Made by a program: the position numbers and the translations under genes | NCBI RefSeq assembly: GCF_010367455.1 | Contig: NZ_WRPR01000023.1 | Coordinates: 97,372-161,371 of the forward strand | Direction of reading: 5' to 3' | Length of the DNA: 64,000 nucleotides | Source of the DNA: Candidatus Laterigemmans baculatus | GTDB taxonomy: Bacteria; Planctomycetota; Planctomycetia; Pirellulales; Pirellulaceae | In this document: positions 53,455 to 61,784 of the stretch, in pieces | How the letters are laid out: the number at the start of each line of letters is the position of its first letter | Position numbering within the stretch: the stretch's first letter is position 1 | The notes under the pieces: model-generated | What the model saw: only the letters and a program-made list of their open reading frames with translations | The model's database searches: none | Told to the model about the DNA's origin: nothing

Positions 53455-53805
53455 ATGGCAGATTCGCACAGTCAGGCGTCGCAGCCCCGACGTGGAATCG
53501 TTGCTATTGTGCTGAGCATGCTGCAGATCGGTGTGCTCAGCGCGGGCCTCGTCGTGCCACTCCCCATGGTTTTCGCGAGCACCGGTGCTCAGGCGGCCTC
53601 GGAGGATCATCACGAAACGGGGATTTCGGTTTGCGAGCAGAAGCGGTCGCGGACGCGGGCCTTCGTGGTCGCGCGGTATCTCGTCGTGGTTCCTCCGCAG
53701 ACCCACATCCTGCGGCAGCGGATCGCCGCGGATTCTCATTCTCGAGTGCGATGGCGCGACGGCCATCGCTATGACAACGGCTTGCTCGCCCCGCTGCGGT
53801 GTTAG
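53455..53805 (+). CDS. small hypothetical protein with one membrane segment
   Basis: The ATG at 53455 gives 116 residues. One hydrophobic segment (GIVAIVLSMLQIGVLSAGLVVPLPMVF) near the N-terminus is followed by a charged region and a tail GHRYDNGLLAPLRC. The tail resembles those of small planctomycete hypothetical proteins I recall, but I cannot confirm that. The frame continues upstream to 53386; I prefer the later ATG because the hydrophobic segment then has normal signal-anchor placement. Confidence 0.5.
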   Translation: MADSHSQASQPRRGIVAIVLSMLQIGVLSAGLVVPLPMVFASTGAQAASEDHHETGISVCEQKRSRTRAFVVARYLVVVPPQTHILRQRIAADSHSRVRWRDGHRYDNGLLAPLRC

Positions 53806-54386
53806 CCCGCCCGCGTGCTGGCTGCGCTGATCGCAAACGCGTCGTCGCCTCCTTTGGCGGTGATGGGAGCTTGAGGGTCAGTCGACGCGGCTCGGCGACT
53901 TCGGCATCTCAGCACACTGCGGCAATTCCCGGTCGCCCTCGATCGGGCGCTTGACGCACGGCGGCTGTCGGTGTGGCGAGTCGCCGCGTAGCTGGACGCT
54001 CGGTCGACCGAAGCACTCCGCTCGCCTGAATTCCCGGGCGGATCGGAGCCAGTGCGCCGCGATCGTCTCACCTCGGCCTTCCGCTTGGTGTTGCCGCAGT
54101 TGCTTTGTTGCGATCGCTCCGCGAGTTGTTGCGATCGCTCCGCGAGTTGTTGCGATCGCTCCGCGAGTTGTTGCGATCGCTCCGCGAGTTGTTGCGATCG
54201 CTCCGCGAGCCGCTTCGGTTCAGCACCTCCCTGGCTGAGGACCGCGCCAAGTCCCCGACCGTATTCGGGCGGAGCTACCTGCGACTTACCCCGGAGACGC
54301 TGCGAAACCAGCGATGGTCCCTCGTCATCGACTCCGCTTTCCCTCAAAATTAAACTGCCTGCCCTCGAAGCTAGGATCTTCATTCG
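53806..54386. other. gene-poor region with tandem repeats
   Basis: I see no credible gene in these 581 bases; open frames present on both strands consist largely of the tandem repeat and have no family features. The promoter of the SulP-carbonic anhydrase gene should lie towards its right end. Confidence 0.6.
54107..54211. repeat. five-copy 21-nt array with GCGATCGC
   Basis: Units start at 54107, 54128, 54149, 54170 and 54191 (core GTTGCGATCGCTCCGCGAG), the last slightly diverged. Each unit contains the 8-bp palindrome GCGATCGC. There are no spacers. Confidence 0.92.
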
Positions 54387-56681
54387 ATGAAAGAATCTCA
54401 GGGAATCTCCCTCTCCACCCTGCCACGCGATTTGATCGCCGGTTTGGTGGTCTTTTTGGTCGCGTTGCCGCTCTGTTTGGGAGTCGCGCTCGCCTCCAAT
54501 GCTCCATTATTTTCCGGGCTGATCGCCGGGATTGTCGGCGGAATCGTCGTCGGGATATTCAGCGGATCTCACACCAGCGTGAGCGGGCCAGCAGCCGGTT
54601 TGACCGCGATCGTCGCTGCTCAAATCGCCGCCCTCGGCAGCTTCGAGGCGTTTTTGCTGGCCGTCGTCATCGGCGGCGCGCTGCAGGTCGCGTTGGGGAT
54701 CGCCAAAGCGGGAGCCCTCTCGGCTTTCTTCCCGTTGAGCGTGATTAAGGGTCTCTTGGCGGCGATCGGGGTGATCCTGATCCTCAAGCAGATCCCGCAC
54801 GTGTTCGGGCACGACACCGATCCCGAAGGCGACTTGGCTTTTCAGCAGCCCGATCAGCACAACACGTTCTCGGAAATCTTCACCCTCTTTCAGGGCGAGA
54901 TTCACCTTGGGGCGACGGTCATCGGTCTGCTCGGGATCGTACTCCTGGTGCTCTGGGACAAGTGGAAGCCGCTCAAGCGGTCCGGCGTTCCCGGCCCGCT
55001 CGTGGTGGTGCTCATCGGGGTTGCCATCCACCTGCTGTTCCAACGGCTCGGTGGTCCCTGGCTGATCGAAGCGAGCCATCTGGTTCAGGTGCCGGTCGCC
55101 GAGAGCCCCCGCGAATTTCTGGGCTTTTTTCAGCTGCCCGACTTCTCGCAGTTGACCAATCCCGCGGTTTACGTGGCTGGCGTGACGGTGGCCATCGTGG
55201 CGTCGCTCGAAACGCTGCTCAACCTCGAAGCGGTCGACAAACTCGATCCCAAGCAACGGCACTCGCCGCCCAGCCGCGAACTGCTCGCCCAGGGCGTGGG
55301 GAACATGACCGCCGGCTTGCTTGGCGGGATTCCGGTCACCTCGGTCATCATCCGCAGCTCGGTCAACGTGAACTCCGGGGCGCAGTCGAAGCTGTCGACG
55401 ATCTTCCACGGAACGCTCTTGATCGGCTGCGTGATGTTCCTGCCGGTCTATCTCAATATGATTCCGCTCGCGGCCCTCGCTGCGATTCTGTTGGTTACTG
55501 GTTTTAAACTGGCGAGCCCCGCGCTATTCCGGCAAATGTGGGCCGGCGGGCGTTACCAGTTCTTGCCCTTCATTATCACCCTCTCGGCCATCGTCCTCAC
55601 CGACTTGCTGATCGGGATCGTGATCGGCCTGGTCGTCAGCACGCTCTTCATTTTGAACAGCAATCTGCGGCGGCCGATTCGCCGGGTCGTCGAGACCCAC
55701 GTTGGCGGCAACGTGCTGCACATCGAGTTGGCCAATCAGGTTAGCTTCCTCAACCGAGCAGCGCTCGACAAAGTCCTTCGCGACGCGCCGCGGGGAACGC
55801 ACGTGCTGATCGATGCCACCGAAACCGACTATATCGATCCGGACATTATGAGTCTGATCGACGACTTCAAGAACCAGACCGCGCCGGCTCACGGCGTCGA
55901 AGTCAGCCTCCGCGGGTTCCGCGACAAGTACTCCGCAATCCAGGATGAGACGCGTTTCGCGGACTACACGACGCGGGAGCTGCAGGGGCAGGTGACCGCG
56001 AGGCAGGTCATCACGATGCTCGAAGAGGGCAACGAGCGGTTCCGCACCAACAAACGCCTCTCCCGTGACTTCAACCGACAGCTCAGCGGCGCCGCCCAGG
56101 GACAGCATCCGCTGGCGGTCGTGCTCAGCTGTATCGATTCGCGAGCTCCGGCCGAACTCGTCTTCGACTTGGGGCTGGGAGATATCTTCAGCGTCCGCGT
56201 CGCCGGCAACGTGACCAGCGATAAGGTGCTCGGCAGCATGGAGTATGGGACCGCGGTCGCTGGAGCCAAGTTGATCGTCGTGATGGGGCACACCCGCTGC
56301 GGTGCGGTCACCGCTTCGATCGACCTGGCATGCGCCAAGCAAGACGCTTGTCAGGCCACCGGATGTCATAACCTGGACTCGATCGTCCAGGAGATTCAGA
56401 TGGTGACCGATCCTTCGCAGCTGCGCTCGGTGCCCACGCTTTCGGCCGAGGAGAAACTGCGCTTCGTCGATGGCGTCGCCCGAGACAACGTCCTCCACAC
56501 GGTCCGCCGGATTATCGAGCTGAGCCCGACGATCGAAGGCCTGGTGGCCGAGGGACGGGTGGCGATCGTCGGCGCGCTGTACGACGTCGCCAGCGGCCAC
56601 ATCGACTTTATGATCGATGAGGCTCTGGGGCTCGAGAAGACCGATCGCAAGGCGGCGCTGGCGGCGAGCAACGCCAACTAG
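54387..56681 (+). CDS. SulP-family anion transporter fused to STAS-like and beta-carbonic anhydrase domains
   Basis: The product is 764 residues. The N-terminal 430 residues are a SulP transporter (DLIAGLVVFLVALPLCLGVALAS, GSHTSVSGPAAGLTA, GGIPVTSVIIRSSVNVNSGAQSKLS). A short STAS-like segment follows at about 435-525. Residues 545-755 form a beta-carbonic anhydrase with all zinc and active-site residues: Cys582, Asp584 and Arg586 in SCIDSRAP, and His635 and Cys638 in GHTRCGAV. The fusion suggests bicarbonate (or CO2-derived) uptake, with the enzyme interconverting CO2 and bicarbonate at the transporter mouth. Similar fusions are known in other bacteria. Confidence 0.94.
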   Translation: MKESQGISLSTLPRDLIAGLVVFLVALPLCLGVALASNAPLFSGLIAGIVGGIVVGIFSGSHTSVSGPAAGLTAIVAAQIAALGSFEAFLLAVVIGGALQVALGIAKAGALSAFFPLSVIKGLLAAIGVILILKQIPHVFGHDTDPEGDLAFQQPDQHNTFSEIFTLFQGEIHLGATVIGLLGIVLLVLWDKWKPLKRSGVPGPLVVVLIGVAIHLLFQRLGGPWLIEASHLVQVPVAESPREFLGFFQLPDFSQLTNPAVYVAGVTVAIVASLETLLNLEAVDKLDPKQRHSPPSRELLAQGVGNMTAGLLGGIPVTSVIIRSSVNVNSGAQSKLSTIFHGTLLIGCVMFLPVYLNMIPLAALAAILLVTGFKLASPALFRQMWAGGRYQFLPFIITLSAIVLTDLLIGIVIGLVVSTLFILNSNLRRPIRRVVETHVGGNVLHIELANQVSFLNRAALDKVLRDAPRGTHVLIDATETDYIDPDIMSLIDDFKNQTAPAHGVEVSLRGFRDKYSAIQDETRFADYTTRELQGQVTARQVITMLEEGNERFRTNKRLSRDFNRQLSGAAQGQHPLAVVLSCIDSRAPAELVFDLGLGDIFSVRVAGNVTSDKVLGSMEYGTAVAGAKLIVVMGHTRCGAVTASIDLACAKQDACQATGCHNLDSIVQEIQMVTDPSQLRSVPTLSAEEKLRFVDGVARDNVLHTVRRIIELSPTIEGLVAEGRVAIVGALYDVASGHIDFMIDEALGLEKTDRKAALAASNAN

Positions 56682-56707
56682 CCGACGCCACGCTCCGCAA
56701 GTCGACC

Positions 56708-56742
56708 CGGCAGCAAGGTGGGGGAAGCTCGCCTTGCTGCCG
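56708..56742 (+). terminator. hairpin after the SulP-carbonic anhydrase gene
   Basis: CGGCAGCAAGG (56708-56718) pairs perfectly with CCTTGCTGCCG (56732-56742) around a 13-nt loop, followed by a short CTTTG. The weak T run makes it an uncertain intrinsic terminator. Confidence 0.55.
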
Positions 56743-56848
56743 CTTTGCAGCTACGATTGGCACCCAGCGAATCGTCCGCCCCGGTCCGTCCGGTCCCGTC
56801 CCGCCCGGTCCGTCCGGTCCCCACCTCCACAGCCCCGGAGCTTCCGCC

Positions 56849-58150
56849 ATGCCTTCAGGTCGCCCCTCGGATCATTCCCAAGACGCAGCCTCCCTCTCCC
56901 GCCGAGAAGCGCTTCGCCGCGTGGGCGCGGCTGCCGGAACCGCGGCCGCCGTTGGGCTGTGGCCTGCTGCCGCGAAGGCTGCGGAGAAACCAGCTGCCGG
57001 AGCGGCACCAGAAGGATCCGATAAGAAAATTCGCGTCGGCATCGTGGGAGGACGGTTTGGGGCCACATTCCAATGGCACGAGCACCCCAACTGCATCGTC
57101 CAGGCGGTCAGCGACCTCCGCCCCGAGCGCCGCAAGCGGCTGATGCAGGTTTATAACTGCGAACGCTCTTACGAGTCGCTCGAGAAAATGATCCTCGACG
57201 ACTCGATCGATGCGATCGCTATCTACACCGAAGCACCGAATCACGTTCCTCACACTCTGAAAGTGCTGAACGCGGGTAAGCACGTTCTGTGCGCGGTCCC
57301 CGCTGCAATGGACCTCGAGGAGTGCCAGACGCTGATCGATGCGGTGAATGCCAGCGGACTGAGCTACATGATGGCTGAGACCAGCTACTGGCAGCAGTCG
57401 ACCATCTCGGCCCGCAAGTTCTACCAAGAGGGACTCTACGGCAATCTGTACAACGTCTATTCCGCATACCGCCATGCAGGCCTCGAGACGCTCGCCTTCG
57501 AAAACGGGAAACGGACCTGGCGTCACGGTTTCCCGCCGATGCATTATCCCACCCACTGCACCGCGCACCTGATCGGTGTGACCGGCGATCGGTTGACCGA
57601 AGTCACCTGCATCGGCTGGGGCGACAACGATCCGATGCTTCAGGACAACGCCTACGACAATCCCTTCTGGACCGAGACCGCGCTGTTCAAAACCGCCGCG
57701 GGACGGTCGTGCAACATCGAACTCTGGTGGGGCGGCGCCCACCGCGGATGCGAACGCGCTGAATGGTACGGCGACAAGATGAGCTTCTTGTCGGCCGACG
57801 CCTATGGCCGCGGCCCCGTGCTTGTCCATGCAGGCGACCAAAAAGAACTCGACGACGGAGGCTTCAGCCGCTCCGCACCGCGGGTCGAACCGTACGACCA
57901 GCCGCACTGGTGGGACACCCCCATGTTGCCAGAGCCGCTGCGTCACGACAGCGGACACCATGGCTCCCACACCTTTATCGTTCATGAATTCATCGAGTCG
58001 CTGATCCAGCGGCGTCGCCCGGCGATCGACGTCTATGAATCGGTCGCCTACACGGCCCCCGGGATCATCGCCCACCAGTCGGCGCTCCAAGGGGGCAAGA
58101 ACCTCCCGATCCCCGATTTCGGAAGAGCCGAGACGGCCGCCGCGAGTTAG
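56849..58150 (+). CDS. exported Gfo/Idh/MocA-like protein lacking the EKP motif
   Basis: The product is 433 residues with a Tat signal (SRREALRRVGAAAGTAAAVGLWPAAAKA). The Rossmann fold motif is shortened and changed (IRVGIVGGRFGATF). The segment that normally reads HVLxEKP reads KHVLCAVPAAMDLEE, so the catalytic Lys and preceding Glu are absent. The C-terminal domain is recognisable (RTWRHGFPPMHYPTHCTAHLIGV, THTFIVHEFIESLIQRRRPAIDV-like). It might bind NAD(P) or substrate without sugar oxidation, or use a different active site. A CCGGTCCGTC-type low-complexity stretch precedes the gene. Confidence 0.85.
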   Translation: MPSGRPSDHSQDAASLSRREALRRVGAAAGTAAAVGLWPAAAKAAEKPAAGAAPEGSDKKIRVGIVGGRFGATFQWHEHPNCIVQAVSDLRPERRKRLMQVYNCERSYESLEKMILDDSIDAIAIYTEAPNHVPHTLKVLNAGKHVLCAVPAAMDLEECQTLIDAVNASGLSYMMAETSYWQQSTISARKFYQEGLYGNLYNVYSAYRHAGLETLAFENGKRTWRHGFPPMHYPTHCTAHLIGVTGDRLTEVTCIGWGDNDPMLQDNAYDNPFWTETALFKTAAGRSCNIELWWGGAHRGCERAEWYGDKMSFLSADAYGRGPVLVHAGDQKELDDGGFSRSAPRVEPYDQPHWWDTPMLPEPLRHDSGHHGSHTFIVHEFIESLIQRRRPAIDVYESVAYTAPGIIAHQSALQGGKNLPIPDFGRAETAAAS

Positions 58151-58190
58151 TAGGTGGTTATGCCGATTCATCGCGCAACAGTGCAATAAA

Positions 58191-58217
58191 TCAGCCGCCA
58201 CGCGCTAGCGTCCGGTT
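58191..58217 (+). repeat. dispersed TCAGCCGC-GCGCTAGCG repeat, copy B
   Basis: A 27-nt unit matching 26398-26424 with one mismatch, located between two plus-strand genes. Confidence 0.8.
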
Positions 58218-58252
58218 CTCACCGCTCCCACGCTCCCATCCGCAAGCGATCT

Positions 58253-60334
58253 ATGTTCCCAAAGCTAATCTTAAGCCTCACCCTGTTCCTTGCCTGCTCT
58301 CCGCTCGTGCGGGCCGAGGAGCCCACGTTTGACATCGTCATCTACGGCGGTACGTCCAGCGGCGTGACGGCGGCGGTGCAAGCCGATCGGATGGGCAAGA
58401 CGGTCGTGCTGATCGAGCCGACCCAATTCGTCGGAGGGCTCACGACCGGCGGCCTCGGGGCCACCGATATCGGGAACAAGCGAGCGATTGGGGGACTCTC
58501 CCGCGAGTTTTATCAGCGCGTCTTTCAGTACTACACCGACCCGGCAGTGTGGGACCACGAGGCTCGCGACGAGTACTTTGCTCGGGAGATCCGCGGCAAT
58601 TCGAGCAACAGCGACTCGATGTGGACGTTTGAGCCTCACGTGGCGAGCAAAATCTACCAAGACATGCTCGATGAAACCGACGTCGTCGTCGTCTTGGGCG
58701 AACGCCTCGATCTGGAGCAAGGCGTCGTCAAAGACGGTACTCGAATCGTCAAGATCGTGATGGAAAGCGGCCGCGAGTTTCCCGGTCGAATGTTCATCGA
58801 TGCGACCTACGAAGGGGACCTGATGGCCAAGGCGGGTGTCACTTACCACGTCGGCCGAGAATCCAATTCCGAATACGGCGAAACGCTCAATGGTGTGCAA
58901 ACCGGCCGAGCGATCTATCACCAGTTCACCAAGAACGTCGACCCCTACATCGTTCCAGGTGATCCTTCGAGCGGAGTCCTGCCGGGGATCAATACCGAAG
59001 GCCCCGGCGAGGAATTTTCGGGCGACAAAAAAGTCCAGGCCTACAACTTCCGGATGTGCACGACGGACGTGCCGGAGATCCGTCGCGAGTGGCCCAAGCC
59101 TGATAACTACGATCCTCAGTGGTACGAGTTGCTGCTGCGGAATTTCGAAGCGGGCGACGAGCGGATCCCTTGGGCTCCCAAATGGATGCCCAACCGCAAG
59201 ACAGATACGAACAACAATTTCGCGATCAGCACTGACTTCATTGGCCAGAACTGGGATTACCCGGAAGCGGACTACGCCACCCGCGAAAAAATCTGGCAGG
59301 CGCACGAGGACTGGCAAAAGGGGCTGATGTGGACCCTGGCCAACTCGCCACGCGTCCCCGAGAAAGTTCGCGAGCACTTCCATCGGCTGGGATTGGCCAA
59401 AGACGAGTTTCTCGACAACGACAATTGGCCGCGCCAGTTGTACATCCGCGAGTCACGTCGGATGGTCAGCGACTATGTGATGACCGAACAGAATTGCCTG
59501 CGGCAAGAAATCGTCGAGGACAGCGTTGGGATGGGAGCCTACAACATGGACTCGCATCACGTGCAGCGGTACATCACCCCCGAGGGGTTTGTCCGCAACG
59601 AGGGCGACGTGCAGGTTCGCTCCCGCCCGTATCCGGTCAGCTACCGTTCGATTCGGCCCAAAGCCGACCAGTGCAGCAATTTGCTGGTGCCGGTCTGCCT
59701 GAGTGCCTCGCACATTTCGTACGGCAGCATTCGCATGGAGCCGGTCTTTATGGTGATGGGCCAAAGCGCCGCGACGGCCGCCGCGCATGCGATCGACGAA
59801 GGGGTCGCGGTTCAGGAAATCTCCTACGAGAAACTCAAGCAGCGATTGCTCGAGGACAATCAGGTCCTGGACTTCGAGAGCCCGCCGATTCCCGAACGCG
59901 TGGTGCTGAGCAAAGCCCAGCTTGGCGGGATCGTCGTGGATGATATGGAAGCGGAGCTCGAAGGTTTTGATTCGATGGGCACGACTGTCTCACCCTTCGT
60001 CCAAGCGGGCTACCGCCACGATCGAGACACCGGCAAAGGGGAGCAGAAAGCCCGTTTTCAGCCGCGCATCCCGCGCGCTGGAAAATACAGGGTTTCGATT
60101 GCTTACACGGCCAATCCGAACCGGGCGACGAACGTTCCGGTCCGCGTCCATCATGCGGACGGGACGACGGAAATCACTGTGAACCAGCGGAAGGCCGCTC
60201 CGGAGAAAGACCTGCTGTTGCCGATCGGCGAGTTCACCTTCGCTGCCGGCAGCGAAGGGTTCGTCGAAATCTCCAATCAGGGGACCAACGGCCACGTGAT
60301 CATCGACGCCGTGCAGTGGCTGCCGGTCGAATAA
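58253..60334 (+). CDS. secreted FAD-dependent oxidoreductase with C-terminal binding domain
   Basis: The product is 693 residues with a signal peptide (LSLTLFLACSPLVRAEE). The FAD-binding motif reads DIVIYGGTSSGVTAAVQADRMG and is followed by EPTQFVGGLTTGGLGATD, typical of the FAD_oxidored family (also named xanthan-lyase-like in annotation). Residues to about 545 include VSYRSIRPKADQCSNLLVPVC and the second FAD contact QSAATAAAHA. The last 130 residues (AELEGFDSMGTTVSPF, GKYRVSIAYTANPNRATNVPVRV, GFVEISNQGTNGHVIIDAVQW) look like a golvesin/Xly-type carbohydrate-binding beta domain. Substrate unknown; probably carbohydrate-related. Confidence 0.88.
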   Translation: MFPKLILSLTLFLACSPLVRAEEPTFDIVIYGGTSSGVTAAVQADRMGKTVVLIEPTQFVGGLTTGGLGATDIGNKRAIGGLSREFYQRVFQYYTDPAVWDHEARDEYFAREIRGNSSNSDSMWTFEPHVASKIYQDMLDETDVVVVLGERLDLEQGVVKDGTRIVKIVMESGREFPGRMFIDATYEGDLMAKAGVTYHVGRESNSEYGETLNGVQTGRAIYHQFTKNVDPYIVPGDPSSGVLPGINTEGPGEEFSGDKKVQAYNFRMCTTDVPEIRREWPKPDNYDPQWYELLLRNFEAGDERIPWAPKWMPNRKTDTNNNFAISTDFIGQNWDYPEADYATREKIWQAHEDWQKGLMWTLANSPRVPEKVREHFHRLGLAKDEFLDNDNWPRQLYIRESRRMVSDYVMTEQNCLRQEIVEDSVGMGAYNMDSHHVQRYITPEGFVRNEGDVQVRSRPYPVSYRSIRPKADQCSNLLVPVCLSASHISYGSIRMEPVFMVMGQSAATAAAHAIDEGVAVQEISYEKLKQRLLEDNQVLDFESPPIPERVVLSKAQLGGIVVDDMEAELEGFDSMGTTVSPFVQAGYRHDRDTGKGEQKARFQPRIPRAGKYRVSIAYTANPNRATNVPVRVHHADGTTEITVNQRKAAPEKDLLLPIGEFTFAAGSEGFVEISNQGTNGHVIIDAVQWLPVE

Positions 60335-61744
60335 TCACGGGCTGAGGCTTTTGAGATCCGCTCGCTTATCTTCGTACGTCACGTCGTAAGCGAGCGCCGC
60401 GGGGTCGGGCGTGACTCCCCACCGCTGGCAGGCGGCCCGGTACAGTTCGGGCCACCAATTGCGGTGCTCGGTCAGCCCCTGCTCTTTGTAGTCCCGCCAG
60501 TGGCTGAGGACCTTGCTCCAACAGCGATCGCCATATTCAAGTGCTTCATTCAGCGAGCCGAATTGGGGGACATACCAGCGGCGGCCGATCTGGGAGTGGA
60601 GGACTTCATCGGCCCAGTCAAAGTCTTGAAACAGTCCCGACAGCGGGTCGTTACTGGCGAGCGCCACTTCCCATTCGTAGCGTTTGCCCGTCTTCGGCAT
60701 CAGCCCCTGCTCGATAAAAAACAGCACACCATGCCGTTCTTGGGGTGTGAGCTGCGTATTGAGGTTCAACGACCACGTGAAGTTGATGGGAACCTCTCGC
60801 CAGTCGATGTTCAGATGGGCGAATCCGACTTCGCCCATCATCGCGTGCCGCGCTTCGTCCCACAGCTGACGCGTCATTTCGCCGTGAAACTCCCACGGCT
60901 GGTCCGGCATCTCGTGGAGAATGCTGGCCATCATCTCGGGGACGTCCAACTCACGAAGCCGCTTGTAGAACATCATCAGCGTCTTGTCGCGATCCGAAAA
61001 TCGTTCGTCGTACAAGAACGCTTCGGGATTCACCCCCGCGTTGTAAGGGTCTTTAAACCGCTCGTCTCGGCGCGGAGTGCGGTCGTACTCGTATGGTTTG
61101 GCGGAATAGTGAGGGGCCGGCAGCTCCGCATCGGATCGCTCTGCCGGATCAAGGTTTGCGAACCGGAGGCAGTCGTCGAGCGTCGCAAGCCACTCGGACA
61201 TCTCCTCACGCTGTTCGGCGTCGACCAGGCATTCGATCGCCTGGCGACCAAACGCTTCGACATCCGCCAGCTCGAACTTTGCGAGCCGGGCGATGCGCGC
61301 CGTCGGCGCATCGGCCAGCGGGTGCGCGTCGCGGATCAGGGCGTCGCAATCGGCCAGTAGAGCCGGAAGGGCTTTTCCATAGAGGGCGGCGACGAGCTCG
61401 GTCGTCTCGGGGGCTGCCAGAATTTCGTCGAAAAACCGCTTCAGCGCTTGGTCGGGGACGACTTCGAGGCCGAGTGGCGGTTGCCGCATCTCGCTGACCC
61501 GCTGGCGAATCGCCCCCACCTGCTCGGAGCACAGATAGGCGTGGTAGCTGAACGCGGTTTTCAGCTCGTAGATCGGCTCGGCCGTCAGCCGAGCGGTGAA
61601 AATTTGATGCAAGCGGCGAAGCATGTAGTGCAGACGCTTCAGGCGAGTTACGCTCTCCTCCACACTCCACTGGCTCCGCTGGGCTTCCTCCATCGAAGCG
61701 AGCCCGGCGAGCGGTGGCAAACCACGGTACGTTGTGTAGGTCAT
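60335..61744 (-). CDS. ferritin-like diiron-type protein, unknown function
   Basis: The ATG at 61744 gives 469 residues; AGGG lies about 10 nt before it, while an earlier ATG at 61786 has no ribosome site and would overlap the divergent gene start. Helices carry likely metal ligands: Glu60, His68 and Glu74 (IYELKTAFSYHAYLCSEQ) and Glu289, Glu297 and His300 (FHGEMTRQLWDEARHAMMGE), a D/ExxH pattern of the ferritin-like superfamily. There is no signal peptide. The function is unknown; iron storage, redox or oxygenase chemistry are possible. Its stop codon is back to back with that of the FAD oxidoreductase gene. Confidence 0.68.
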   Translation of the reverse strand: MTYTTYRGLPPLAGLASMEEAQRSQWSVEESVTRLKRLHYMLRRLHQIFTARLTAEPIYELKTAFSYHAYLCSEQVGAIRQRVSEMRQPPLGLEVVPDQALKRFFDEILAAPETTELVAALYGKALPALLADCDALIRDAHPLADAPTARIARLAKFELADVEAFGRQAIECLVDAEQREEMSEWLATLDDCLRFANLDPAERSDAELPAPHYSAKPYEYDRTPRRDERFKDPYNAGVNPEAFLYDERFSDRDKTLMMFYKRLRELDVPEMMASILHEMPDQPWEFHGEMTRQLWDEARHAMMGEVGFAHLNIDWREVPINFTWSLNLNTQLTPQERHGVLFFIEQGLMPKTGKRYEWEVALASNDPLSGLFQDFDWADEVLHSQIGRRWYVPQFGSLNEALEYGDRCWSKVLSHWRDYKEQGLTEHRNWWPELYRAACQRWGVTPDPAALAYDVTYEDKRADLKSLSP

Positions 61745-61784
61745 CTTGAAATCGCCCTGATCCGAAAGTTGCGGAGTACGGTCC

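Noticed and set aside
54107..54211. Possible CRISPR array or coding repeat (CCDRSAS)
   Set aside because: No spacers; the frame consists only of the repeat and lacks a start signal.
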